Source of the DNA: Saccharothrix espanaensis DSM 44229
Lineage (GTDB): Bacteria; Actinomycetota; Actinomycetes; Mycobacteriales; Pseudonocardiaceae
Direction of reading: 5' to 3'
Length of the DNA stretch: 64,000 nucleotides
Assembly: GCF_000328705.1 (NCBI RefSeq)
Contig: NC_019673.1
Location: 2,356,001 to 2,420,000, forward strand
Below are positions 34,042 through 42,883 of this stretch, piece by piece; position 1 is the stretch's first letter; the number at the start of each line of letters is the position of its first letter. Position numbers and translations under genes: made by a program. The notes under the pieces are model-generated. The model had not been told where the DNA came from. It did not search any database and worked only from the letters and a program-made list of their open reading frames with translations.

Positions 34042-36873
34042 ATGGCTGTGCGCTTTGCCGTGCTGGGCGATGTCCGGGTGGAGTCCGGGACGAGTCCGGT
34101 CGTGATCAGACAACGTCAGCAGCAGAGCGTGCTCGCGGCTCTGCTCGTGGACGTCAACAAGCTCGTGTCGTTGGAGGCGTTGACCGACCGGGTGTGGGGC
34201 GCGCACTTGCCACGACGGCCGAGAGAAGCCCTCTACAGCCACGTTTCCCGCCTGCGCGCCCTGTTGTCGGCGTGCCCCGGCACGTCCATCGACGGGCGGT
34301 CGGGCGGTTACGTGCTGACCGCCGACCAGGACGGGGTCGACCTGCACGAGTTCCGGCGGCTGGTGGCCGAGGCCGGCCGCGCCCAGGACGACCACCGGGC
34401 GATGGCGCTGCTCACCGACGCGCTCGCGCGGTGGACCGGCGAGGCGTTCGCCGACCTGGACACCCCGTGGTTCACCGCCACGCGTGAGGTGCTGGCCCGG
34501 GAACGGCTCGACGCGCAGTTGGAGCTCAACGACATCAGGTTGCGCCACGGCGGGCACGCCGCGTCGATCGCCGGGCTCGGTGAACTGGCCGCGGCGCACC
34601 CGCTGGACGAGCGCATCGCCGGCCAGCTGGTCCTCGCGCTCTACCAGAGCGGGCGGCAGCAGGACGCGCTGCGGTGCTACGACCGGATCCGCCGGGGGCT
34701 GGCCGAGGAGCTCGGCGTCGACCCCGGCCCGGCGCTGCGGGAGCTGCACCGGGGCATCCTGACCGCGAGCACGTCGCTGGCCACGCCCGCGCGGCCGGAG
34801 CGCCCGCGCTCCCCGGTGCCCCGGCAACTGCCCGCCGCGCCGCGCGCGTTCACCGCGCGGGAGGGCGAGCTGGCCGTGATGACCGCCGTCGCGGACCGGG
34901 CGGCGACCGTCGTGGTGTCGGCGCTGTCGGGCATCGGCGGCATCGGCAAGACGTGGCTGTCGCTGCACTGGGCGTACCGGCACCTCGACCGGTTCCCCGA
35001 CGGCCAGCTGTTCGTCAACCTGCGCGGGTTCGACCCGGCGGACCGGCCGCTGCCCGCGCCGGTGGCGCTGCGGGGCTTCCTGGACGCGCTCGGCGTCGTG
35101 CCCGAGGCGATCCCGCACGACCTCGACACCCAGGCCGCGCTCTACCGGAGCCTGGTGGCCGACAAGCGGATGCTGATCGTGCTCGACAACGCCGTGGACA
35201 CCGCCCAGGTCGTGCCGCTGCTGCCCGGCGGCGACACCTGCACGGTCGTGGTCACCAGCCGCAACCGCCTGGCGGGCCTGGTCACCGCGCACGGCGCGCA
35301 CCCGTTGCGGCTGGACGCCCTCCCGGCCGCCGACGCGCGGGACCTGCTGGTGGCCCGGCTCGGCGCGGACCGGGTGGCCGCGGAGCCGGCCGCCGTGGAC
35401 GACCTGGTGGCCCGGTGCGCCGGGCTGCCGCTCGCGCTCGGCATCGTGGCCGGCTGCGCCCAGCAGGACCCGGACCTGCCGCTGGCGGGCATCGCGGCCG
35501 ACCTGCGCGACGCCGCCCGGCTGCTCGGCGGCCTCGACGAGGACGACGCGGCGGCCAGCGTCCGGGCCGTGCTGTCCTGGTCGACCACCGCGCTGACCGA
35601 GGCCGAGGCGCGGACGTTCACGCTGCTCGGCACCGCACCGGAGGTGGACATCAGCCTGGCCGCGGTGGCCCGCCTGACCGACCGGGGCACCGAGGAGACC
35701 GCCGCGGCGCTGCGGGCGCTGGAACGGGTGTCGCTGGTCCACCAGGGCCGCGCCGGCCGCTACCACCTGCACGACCTGGTCCGCCTCTACGCCGCCGAGC
35801 AGCCGCTGCCCGAGGGGGAGCGGCGCGCCGCGCTGGTCCGGCTGGTCGACCACTACACCGACACCGCGCACACCACCTCGGACGCGGCCTTCCCCTCCCG
35901 CCAGGCGTGCCTGTTCGGCACCGCGAGCCCCGAGCCGCCACCCGACCACGCCGGCGCGTGGGAGTGGTACCAGGCCGAGCGGACCAACCTGGTGGTGATC
36001 GAGCGGGCGGCGACCGCGCAGGGCCTGGTCGACCGGGTGTGGCACCTGGCCTGGCACCTGGTCGCCTTCCGGACCAACCAGGGCGCGCTCCAGGAGAACC
36101 TCGCGGCCTGGCAGAACGCCCTGACCTGCGCCGAGCGCCTCGGTCGGGCGGACGTGACGTTCCACTCGCTCCTGCTGCTCGGCCACGCCCACGCCATCCT
36201 GGGCGGCTACCGGGAGGGGCTGCACCACGTGCGGCGGGCGGCGGAGGTGGTGGACCGGACCGGGAACCCCGTCGACCGGGTCCGGCTGGAGATCGGCTTG
36301 TCGACCGTGCTGGCGCGCAGCGGCGACCTGCGCACGGCCCTGGTGCACGCCCGGCGCGCGCACGCGCTGTTCGAGGGCGTGGACGACCCGGGCCTGGAGT
36401 CGAACGTGCTGGGCATGGTCGGCTCGCTGGCGGGCCTGCTCGGCGACCACGAGGAGGGCCGCGCCGCCCTGGAGCGGTCGCTGGAGCTGGACCGGCGGTT
36501 CGGCGACCGGTACGGCCAGGCCGGTTCGCTGCGCTGGCTGGCCGAGGTCGAGCGCAAGGCGGGCCGGCTGGAGCGGGCGCGGGACCGCTACCGGGCCGCC
36601 GCCGAGACGAGCCGGGCCGCGAACTACGCCTACAACGAGGCCACCGTCCTGGTCCTGCTCGGCGAGGTGCACCTCGAACTGGGCGAGCGCGCCGAAGCCC
36701 GCGCGGTGTGGGAACTCGCGCTGGACCTGCTGCGCGGCCAGCACCGCACCTCGGACGTCGACCGGTTGTGCCGGCGGCTGCACGACCTCGGGTGGGCGGC
36801 CCGTCAGGCGGGTGTCGGCAGCGCGGCGACGCCCGGCCCGTCGAGGGCGGCCGGTGCCGTCGGCCGCCCGTAG
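34042..36873 (+). CDS. SARP/AfsR-type transcriptional regulator (2)
   Basis: A 943-residue AfsR-like regulator. The winged helix and activation domain cover about residues 1-250 (VRFAVLGDVRVESG, SRLRALLSACPG, YDRIRRGLAEELGVDPG). The NB-ARC domain follows with P-loop LSGIGGIGKTWLSLHWA near residue 297 and MLIVLDNA as Walker B. Tetratricopeptide-like repeats fill the C-terminal 330 residues. ATG 34042 follows AGAGGGG. No biosynthetic cluster is adjacent, so its targets may be distant, or the divergent small secreted peptide. Its last 70 bp overlap the convergent DinB gene. Confidence 0.92.
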   Translation: MAVRFAVLGDVRVESGTSPVVIRQRQQQSVLAALLVDVNKLVSLEALTDRVWGAHLPRRPREALYSHVSRLRALLSACPGTSIDGRSGGYVLTADQDGVDLHEFRRLVAEAGRAQDDHRAMALLTDALARWTGEAFADLDTPWFTATREVLARERLDAQLELNDIRLRHGGHAASIAGLGELAAAHPLDERIAGQLVLALYQSGRQQDALRCYDRIRRGLAEELGVDPGPALRELHRGILTASTSLATPARPERPRSPVPRQLPAAPRAFTAREGELAVMTAVADRAATVVVSALSGIGGIGKTWLSLHWAYRHLDRFPDGQLFVNLRGFDPADRPLPAPVALRGFLDALGVVPEAIPHDLDTQAALYRSLVADKRMLIVLDNAVDTAQVVPLLPGGDTCTVVVTSRNRLAGLVTAHGAHPLRLDALPAADARDLLVARLGADRVAAEPAAVDDLVARCAGLPLALGIVAGCAQQDPDLPLAGIAADLRDAARLLGGLDEDDAAASVRAVLSWSTTALTEAEARTFTLLGTAPEVDISLAAVARLTDRGTEETAAALRALERVSLVHQGRAGRYHLHDLVRLYAAEQPLPEGERRAALVRLVDHYTDTAHTTSDAAFPSRQACLFGTASPEPPPDHAGAWEWYQAERTNLVVIERAATAQGLVDRVWHLAWHLVAFRTNQGALQENLAAWQNALTCAERLGRADVTFHSLLLLGHAHAILGGYREGLHHVRRAAEVVDRTGNPVDRVRLEIGLSTVLARSGDLRTALVHARRAHALFEGVDDPGLESNVLGMVGSLAGLLGDHEEGRAALERSLELDRRFGDRYGQAGSLRWLAEVERKAGRLERARDRYRAAAETSRAANYAYNEATVLVLLGEVHLELGERAEARAVWELALDLLRGQHRTSDVDRLCRRLHDLGWAARQAGVGSAATPGPSRAAGAVGRP

Positions 36874-37430
36874 ACGCCCAGGAGCAGCGCCGGCGCGGTC
36901 CCGGCCACCTCCGGGCCGTCGCCGATGGACAGGTCGGTGTCGGTCGCGGTGAGCCGGACGCGGGCCACCAGCTCCTTCGCGCCGCCGAAGGACGCCGGGG
37001 TGCTCGTCAGGTAGCGCAGCGCCTCGACCACGGCCTCGGTCGGGTAGTCGCGGGTGAGGCCGAGGGGACGGCGGATGTCCTCGCCGTGCACGACCTCCTC
37101 CACGAGCCGGCTGCCCAGGGGCGCGGGCGGCGTCGACGTCCGGGTGGCCACCACGCGCAGCCGCGCCAGCGTCTCCCGCGCGGTGGCACCGCGTTCCCGG
37201 GTCACGCCGCGCGCGTTCTGGCGGTCGAAGTCGAACCGGGCGGCGACCAGGCCGACCACGAACCCGAGGCGCGTCGTCCGCGCGGTGTCGACCAGGTGGG
37301 CGACCACGTCGTGCACCGTCCACCCGGCGCACAGCGACGGCGTCTCCCACGCGCTGTCGTCCAGGGGCGCGAGGTCCTCGATCAGGGCCGCCCGCTCCAC
37401 GTGCACCATCGACCAGATCTCGTCCTTCAC
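36804..37430 (-). CDS. Mycothiol-dependent maleylpyruvate isomerase-like (DinB) protein
   Basis: A 208-residue protein of the maleylpyruvate isomerase N-terminal family. LCAGWTVHDVVAHLVDTART contains the first metal-site His and EVVHGEDIRRPLGL the later one; the C-terminus (APALLLGVYGRPTAPAALDG) is the small tail domain. GGAGGAG precedes GTG 37430. It runs 70 bp into the end of the convergent SARP gene; both C-termini look conserved, so the overlap seems real. Substrate unknown. Confidence 0.85.
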   Translation of the reverse strand: MKDEIWSMVHVERAALIEDLAPLDDSAWETPSLCAGWTVHDVVAHLVDTARTTRLGFVVGLVAARFDFDRQNARGVTRERGATARETLARLRVVATRTSTPPAPLGSRLVEEVVHGEDIRRPLGLTRDYPTEAVVEALRYLTSTPASFGGAKELVARVRLTATDTDLSIGDGPEVAGTAPALLLGVYGRPTAPAALDGPGVAALPTPA

Positions 37431-37726
37431 GGTTGCTCCTCCGCTCGACCGCAGTGTGTCGTCGGGTGGGACTGCCGGCACAGCGCGAACTCGTCGCACA
37501 GTGACCGGGATCACTCTCGATGGCCGGTGGTCCGGCCGCTGCCCTGGTCGGACGTCCCGCACGATGAGCACCACTACGGCAGAAGAGTGCGTCGCGGGAC
37601 GTGCGGACGGCGGTAACGCGGTGCGTCCGGACGGTGCCGGAAAGTTTTCGGCACGGGCTGTCGATCCGCCGGCCCGTCGTTCGACGCACTGGTGAGAAGC
37701 AGGAAAGACCGACCTAGGAGCACCCG

Positions 37727-38302
37727 ATGCGCACCCTGATCGCCACCGCGTTCGTCTCGCTCGACGGCGTTGTCGAGGGACCCGGCGGGGAGCCGGGCTA
37801 CCGCAACAGCGGCTGGACCTTCCAGGACATCGAGTTCGACCCGGCCGTCTACGAGCTCAAGGGCCGCGAGCAGGGCGAAGCCGCGGCGATGCTGCTCGGC
37901 CGGGTCAGCTACCAGGCGTTCGCGCCGGTGTGGCCGGGCATGACCGAGGACTTCCCCGAGTACAACGCGATGCCCAAGTACGTCGTGTCGACCACGCTGC
38001 GCGACGAGGACCTGGTGACCAACTGGGGGGAGACCACCATCCTGCGCTCGCTGGACGACGTCGCGGCGCTCAAGGAGGGCGAGGGCGGCCCGATCAGCGT
38101 GCACGGCAGCGCCACGCTCAACCGCAACCTCTCCGACGCGGGCCTGATCGACCGCTACCACCTGCTGGTCTTCCCGGTCCTGCTCGGCGCGGGCAAGCGG
38201 CTGTTCAGCGAGACCGACAAGGACCGGCAGAGCCTCAAGCTCGTGGAGAGCGAGTCCTACTCCAACGGCGTCCAGAAGCTCATCTACGACGTCGTGCGCT
38301 GA
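37727..38302 (+). CDS. Dihydrofolate reductase-family (RibD C-terminal) protein
   Basis: A 191-residue protein with the DHFR/RibD-C fold. MRTLIATAFVSLDGVVEGPG opens it, AMLLGRVSYQAFAPVWPG is the conserved central region, and VHGSATLNRNLSDAGLIDRY with LLGAGKRLF form the nucleotide-binding part. Proteins of this type are NAD(P)H-dependent reductases of uncertain substrate. AGGAG lies seven bases before ATG 37727. It is a single-gene unit. Confidence 0.88.
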   Translation: MRTLIATAFVSLDGVVEGPGGEPGYRNSGWTFQDIEFDPAVYELKGREQGEAAAMLLGRVSYQAFAPVWPGMTEDFPEYNAMPKYVVSTTLRDEDLVTNWGETTILRSLDDVAALKEGEGGPISVHGSATLNRNLSDAGLIDRYHLLVFPVLLGAGKRLFSETDKDRQSLKLVESESYSNGVQKLIYDVVR

Positions 38303-38653
38303 TCCCGGCGCAGCAGTCGTTCCCGACGCGGAGGTCGGCCTGGCGCGGTCGGCTTGGCGCGGTCGGCTTGGCGCGGAGGTCGACGTGGTGCATCGAGGCC
38401 GTGCGCTGAGGCCGGGCGCTGAGGCCGGGCGCGAGGGGCGGCGTCGTGCGCGCCGACCTCGGAGCGGGACCGGATCCGGCCGGGTGATCGAGCGGCCGGC
38501 GCCGTCGAGGTGTGAACGTACCGGTCCTTTCGGACGGGTCCCGCGCTCTGTCGCCCGGCCGACGCCCTGCGCCAGACTGGTCGGTACCGCCGCTGTCGTC
38601 CTTGCGCTCGCGTTCCCGCCCGGTACGCGAGTCCCCTGCGAAGGAGACCTGCG
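38303..38653. other. Intergenic region with short tandem repeats
   Basis: About 350 bp without a supported gene. It contains the 14-bp and 13-bp tandem repeats listed separately. AAGGAG at the right end is the ribosome site of the next gene. Confidence 0.5.
38341..38429. repeat. Short tandem repeats (14 bp and 13 bp)
   Basis: TGGCGCGGTCGGCT is repeated at 38341-38354 and 38355-38368, with a third, diverging copy starting at 38369. A 13-bp unit CGCTGAGGCCGGG follows twice at 38404-38416 and 38417-38429. Both look like replication-slippage products in non-coding DNA. Confidence 0.75.
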
Positions 38654-40420
38654 ATGGAACCACCTCCCGACGCGCCCGCCCGCGTGCGCCGTCGTCACCG
38701 GAAGTCCCTGGTCGGGCTCGGCGTGGTCGTCCTGCTGGCCGTCACGGGCGCGCCGGCCGCCGGAGCACCTGCCGCGTCCGCCGTGCCGCCGTCCGCCGCC
38801 GCCGTCGAGGAGCGCGTCTTCGTCGAGTCGACGGTGGACAGCGACCACGACGGCCGGCCCGACCGCATCGCGCTCGACATCGCCCGCCCCGCCGGGACCG
38901 GCCGCTACCCGGTCGTGTTCGAGCACAGCCCGTACCGGACGGGGCTGGGCTCGCCGCCGATGTACCAGGTGAACGTCGACCGGCTGCCGCAGGAGGGGCT
39001 GTTCGGCGCGGCGGCCGGCGGGCGCGGTGCCGTGCGGGTGGCGTCGCCGAACCTGCCCGGCTGGCTGGACGACTACTTCGTGCCGCGCGGCTACGCGGTC
39101 GTGCTCGGGCACAGCATCGGCACCGGCGCGTCCGAGGGCTGCCCGACCAGCGGCGACCAGCAGGAGGCGCTGGCCGGCAAGGCGGTCGTGGACTGGCTCA
39201 ACGGCCGGGCGCGCGGGACCGACAGCGCCGGCCGGGCGGTCACCGCGTCGTGGAGCAGCGGGAGCGTCGGCATGACCGGCATCTCCTACAACGGCACCCT
39301 GCCGAACATGGTCGCGACCACCGGCGTGGCGGGGCTGAAGACGATCGTGCCGATCGCCGCGCAGTCGAGCTGGTACGACTACTACCGCGCCAACGGGCTC
39401 GTCGTCGCGCCGGGCGGGTACCAGGGCGAGGACGCCGACGTGCTGGCCAAGGCGGTGGTCACCCGCAGCGGGTGCGCGGACGAGATCGCCGCGCTCACCC
39501 AGCGCCAGGACCGCGTCTCCGGCGACTACAACGCGTTCTGGGACGAGCGCAACTACACCCGTCAGGCCGGGCAGGTGAAGGCGAGCGTGTTCGTCATGCA
39601 CGGCCAAGGCGACTGGAACGTCAAGGGGTCGCAGTACTCCCAGTGGTGGGAAGCGTTGCGCCGCAACAACGTTCCGCGCAAGATCTGGCTGCACCGGGGT
39701 GGCCACGCCGCACCGTCCCGATCGGACTACCAGGCCACGCTGCTGCGCTGGTTCGACTACTGGCTCAAGGGCACCGACAACGGCATCATGCGCGAGCCCG
39801 CCGCCGAGGTCGAGCAGACCACCGGCTGGCGCAAGCTCGCCGACTGGCCCGACCCCGCCGCCCGGCCCACCACCCTGCACCTCGCCGCGACCTCCGCCAC
39901 CGCACCCGGCCGCCTCGCCCCGGCGGCGGGAACCGGTGTGCCGCAGTCGTTCGAGGACCAGGGCCGCACCCGAACCGCGGCGCAACTGGCGGCCCGCCCC
40001 GACACCGCCGACCCGAACCGGCTGGTCTACCGCTCGGACCCGCTGACCGCCGCGTCCCGCCTGTCCGGGGTCGCGACGGTCGCGTTGCGGGTGGCGGTGG
40101 AGAACCGGGACGACGCCAACGTGACCGCGCTGCTGGTCGACTACGGCCCGGTCGGCAGCACGGCCGCGCCGGTGGTCGTGACCCGGGGGTGGATCGACCC
40201 GCAGAACCGCGATTCGGCGTCCACGGGCGCGAAGGTGGTGCGCGGGCAGGAGTACGACCTGCGCTTCTCCCTGGAGCCCAAGGACCACGTGTTCGCGGCG
40301 GGCCGCCGGATCGGCCTGGTGGTCGTGTCGACCGACTACGACTACACCCTCCGCCCGGCGGCGGGCACGAAGCTGCGCGTGGCCCCAGGCAGCTCCGTGA
40401 CGATCCCGCTGGCCCCCTGA
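38654..40420 (+). CDS. Secreted S15/CocE-type Xaa-Pro dipeptidyl-peptidase-like hydrolase
   Basis: A 588-residue exported hydrolase. The signal region has an arginine-rich start (RVRRRHRKS) and a hydrophobic core ending near AAGAPAAS. The alpha/beta-hydrolase domain contains GMTGISYNGT (nucleophile Ser), GQGDWNVKGSQ (Asp) and HRGGHAAPS (His). The C-terminal third is the jelly-roll domain typical of PepX and cocaine esterase. It probably removes Xaa-Pro dipeptides outside the cell, or cleaves esters. AAGGAG lies before ATG 38654, and a terminator follows the stop. Confidence 0.88.
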   Translation: MEPPPDAPARVRRRHRKSLVGLGVVVLLAVTGAPAAGAPAASAVPPSAAAVEERVFVESTVDSDHDGRPDRIALDIARPAGTGRYPVVFEHSPYRTGLGSPPMYQVNVDRLPQEGLFGAAAGGRGAVRVASPNLPGWLDDYFVPRGYAVVLGHSIGTGASEGCPTSGDQQEALAGKAVVDWLNGRARGTDSAGRAVTASWSSGSVGMTGISYNGTLPNMVATTGVAGLKTIVPIAAQSSWYDYYRANGLVVAPGGYQGEDADVLAKAVVTRSGCADEIAALTQRQDRVSGDYNAFWDERNYTRQAGQVKASVFVMHGQGDWNVKGSQYSQWWEALRRNNVPRKIWLHRGGHAAPSRSDYQATLLRWFDYWLKGTDNGIMREPAAEVEQTTGWRKLADWPDPAARPTTLHLAATSATAPGRLAPAAGTGVPQSFEDQGRTRTAAQLAARPDTADPNRLVYRSDPLTAASRLSGVATVALRVAVENRDDANVTALLVDYGPVGSTAAPVVVTRGWIDPQNRDSASTGAKVVRGQEYDLRFSLEPKDHVFAAGRRIGLVVVSTDYDYTLRPAAGTKLRVAPGSSVTIPLAP

Positions 40421-40428
40421 CCCGACAA

Positions 40429-40467
40429 GCCGCTCCGAACCGTCCTACCGGGACCGTTCGGAGCGGC
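40429..40467 (+). terminator. Rho-independent-type hairpin after the S15 hydrolase
   Basis: A 17-bp stem with one mismatch (40429-40445 and 40451-40467, arm GCCGCTCCGAACCGTCC) around a 5-base loop, 8 bp after the stop codon. Confidence 0.8.
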
Positions 40468-40862
40468 GTCACGGGCCCGCCGCCGAACGTGTCCGCGGCG
40501 GAACGGGTTCCGTTTGGTCCACCGCCTTGCCCCACTGGGGTGACGGGCCGACGCACGCCGGGCCGACGCACGCCGGGCCGACGCACGCCGGGCTGACGCA
40601 CGCCGGGCCGACGCACGCCGGGCGGGCTGCGGTCGGCGTGACGAGGGTCGCGTGCGGGTCGGTAACGGTGACCGATTGGTTCGGACCAACTGCGGGCGGC
40701 GACGAAAGTCGGTGTCTACGCACGTCCGGGCGGTGTCCGTCCGCGCAAACTTGTTCCTGCCCCGGGATCGTCATCCGCTGTTTGATGAGCGTTCCTCAAC
40801 TGGCAGGGGTCGCTTGCGAGCGTCTGCGGGCACCACCCCGGACCAAAGGAGCACTCCGCAGC
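40468..40862. other. Intergenic region upstream of the metallophosphoesterase
   Basis: About 395 bp. It holds the 15-bp tandem repeat listed next, an imperfect dyad TTGGT-4-ACCAA near 40677, and AAAGGAG about 12 bases before the next ATG. An open frame crosses the repeat but has no start signal of its own. Confidence 0.5.
40545..40619. repeat. Five tandem copies of a 15-bp unit
   Basis: GGGCCGACGCACGCC is repeated five times without gaps; only the fourth copy differs, by one base (CTG for CCG). It lies between the terminator of one secreted-protein gene and the promoter region of another. A unit length that is a multiple of three would keep a reading frame, but no gene is supported here. Confidence 0.85.
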
Positions 40863-42818
40863 ATGTCTTCTCAGCAGCCGAAACGCGGTGTGCGCAGACC
40901 CTCGCGCACCGTACTGGCCGCCGCCGTCGTCGGGTCCTTCGTGGCGGGCGCGCTCGCCTTCGCCGTGCCGGCGTCGGCCGAAACGGCGAACGTCAGCCGG
41001 GTGATCCTGACCCCGACCGCGACACCCAACGACTCGCAGAACTTCACCTGGCGCAGCACCGACGCCGGCGGCGGGACCGTCCAGCTCCGCCCGGCGGGCG
41101 GTGACGCGGTCACCATCGCGGCGCACGCCGTGGACACCAGCAACCTCGCCGGTGTCGACTACACCCACTACTCGGCCACCGCGACCGGCCTGTCCGCGGA
41201 CACCGCGTACGAGTACCGCGTCGGCACCGGTGACGAGTGGAGCCGGTGGCGGGCGTTCCGCTCCGCGGCCAAGGGCGCGAAGCCGTTCGAGTTCTTCTAC
41301 TACGGCGACGCCCAGATCGGCCTGGACTCCACCTGGCCGGCCGTCGTCGCGGCCGCGAACGCCAAGTCGCCGAACGCGGCGGGCAGCGTGCACGCGGGCG
41401 ACCTGATCGACAGCAGCACCCAGGTCCAGTGGACGAGCTGGTTCAAGGGCATGGGCGAGAGCGCCGCCACGACCCAGGTGCTCGCCGCGCCCGGCAACCA
41501 CGAGTACAGCGGTGACAGTGCGCTGCGCAACTGGAAGATGAACTTCGAGTACCCGGCCAACCACCCGAACCTGACCACGATCGGCGCGCTCGCCGACCGG
41601 GCCAAGGGTGACACCGACGCCGCCCGCCAGACCGCGGCGTACTTCGCGCACTGGGACAACGTCGCCAAGGAGACGGTGTACTTCAGCGACTTCCAGGACG
41701 TCCGCTTCATCACGCTCAACGCCACCCAGAACCTCGGCTACCTGCGCCCGGCGACCCTGCCGACGTGCGCGGTGGACTGCCCGGACGCCGCGTCGCTGTG
41801 GGTCCAGTTCCAGGCCGCGTGGTTGGACCACATCCTGGCGAACAACCCGAACAAGTGGTCCGTGGTGACCTTCCACCAGCCGGTCTACAGCACCTCGACG
41901 GGCCGTGACGAGCCGATCCTGCGCGCCAACTGGGTGCCGGTGTTCGAGAAGCACAACATCGACCTGGTGCTGATGGGCCACGACCACACCTACGCCCGCG
42001 GCTTCAAGAACAGCGACGCGAGCGGCACCCCGGGCATCACCAACGGCCCGGTGTACGCGGTCAGCAACTCCGGCGCGAAGCACTACACGCTGGCTCCGGT
42101 CGACAACAACGTCTGGACCCAGAACGGCGCGACCCAGGTCCGCCGCGGCCAGGGCATCACCACCTACCAGGTGATCTCGGTCAACGGCGACACCGTCACC
42201 TACCGGTCGTACGTGGCGGAGAAGATCGCCTCCTCGCCCGAGCCGGAGAAGGTCGGCGACCTGTACGACACCTTCACCATCACCAAGCGCGGCGGCGTCA
42301 AGCACGTCACCGAGGCCGGCATCGAGCCGCCCGTGGCCGACGGTGAGCAGCGCTTCAAGGTGACCGTGCCCGAGCGCGCCCCGGGCGAGCTGGTGTGGAG
42401 CATCGACGGCGGCAACGGCGTGGTCGACCTCGGCACCGCCAAGGAGTCCGGCGACCACTTCGCCGCCACCGGCTCGCTCAACCCGGTGCGGGTGACCGAC
42501 ACCCGGATCGACGGCCCGCAGTGGTCGCTGTCCGGCCAGGTCGGCGACTTCACCTCGGCCGGTCAGACGTTCAGCGGCAAGTACCTGGGCTGGACGCCGT
42601 TCCTCGGCGGCAACGACGGCGGCGCCGTCCCCGGTGCGGAGGTCGCCTCCGGCTTCCTGGCCGGCAACGGCCTGTCCCAGTCGGCCACCCTGGGCAGCGC
42701 CCCGGTGGGCCACGCGGGCGGGTCCGCGGTCCTGCGGGCGGGTCTGGACCTGAAGCTGCCGGTGACGGTGGCCGACGGCACCTACCGCGCGACCCTCACC
42801 CTGACCGCCCTGGGCTGA
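40863..42818 (+). CDS. Secreted metallophosphoesterase with C-terminal WxL-like domain
   Basis: A 651-residue exported protein. After a signal peptide (core VLAAAVVGSFVAGALAFAV, cleavage near ASAET) comes a fibronectin-like N-terminal domain as in purple acid phosphatases. The phosphoesterase core has GDAQIG (about 147), GDLID (about 179), GNHEY (about 211) and GHDHTY (about 370), which bind two metals. The C-terminal 170 residues are a separate beta domain that contains PQWSLSGQVGDF (Trp near 554, a Trp-x-Leu motif) and ends with GTYRATLTLTAL, as WxL cell-surface domains do. The next gene encodes a DUF916 protein, the usual WxL partner, which supports this reading. Confidence 0.85.
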   Translation: MSSQQPKRGVRRPSRTVLAAAVVGSFVAGALAFAVPASAETANVSRVILTPTATPNDSQNFTWRSTDAGGGTVQLRPAGGDAVTIAAHAVDTSNLAGVDYTHYSATATGLSADTAYEYRVGTGDEWSRWRAFRSAAKGAKPFEFFYYGDAQIGLDSTWPAVVAAANAKSPNAAGSVHAGDLIDSSTQVQWTSWFKGMGESAATTQVLAAPGNHEYSGDSALRNWKMNFEYPANHPNLTTIGALADRAKGDTDAARQTAAYFAHWDNVAKETVYFSDFQDVRFITLNATQNLGYLRPATLPTCAVDCPDAASLWVQFQAAWLDHILANNPNKWSVVTFHQPVYSTSTGRDEPILRANWVPVFEKHNIDLVLMGHDHTYARGFKNSDASGTPGITNGPVYAVSNSGAKHYTLAPVDNNVWTQNGATQVRRGQGITTYQVISVNGDTVTYRSYVAEKIASSPEPEKVGDLYDTFTITKRGGVKHVTEAGIEPPVADGEQRFKVTVPERAPGELVWSIDGGNGVVDLGTAKESGDHFAATGSLNPVRVTDTRIDGPQWSLSGQVGDFTSAGQTFSGKYLGWTPFLGGNDGGAVPGAEVASGFLAGNGLSQSATLGSAPVGHAGGSAVLRAGLDLKLPVTVADGTYRATLTLTALG

Positions 42819-42825
42819 GCCGGCC

Positions 42826-42867
42826 CCGGTGGGGCGGCGCACCGCGCGCCGCCCCACCGGCTTTTTT
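42826..42867 (+). terminator. Intrinsic terminator with T-run
   Basis: A perfect 15-bp stem (42826-42840 with 42846-42860) around a 5-base loop, then C and six T residues. It sits only 16 bp before the DUF916 start codon, between two genes that seem to work together. Confidence 0.92.
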
Positions 42868-42883
42868 CGTTGGGAGAACGAGA

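Noticed and set aside
40545-40619. CRISPR array
   Set aside because: Units are 15 bp, adjacent and without spacers, so this is a simple tandem repeat.
40527-40862. Possible N-terminal extension of the metallophosphoesterase through the 15-bp repeats (GPTHA units)
   Set aside because: The signal peptide starts at ATG 40863 and the repeats lie between a terminator and that signal peptide, so translation through them is unlikely.
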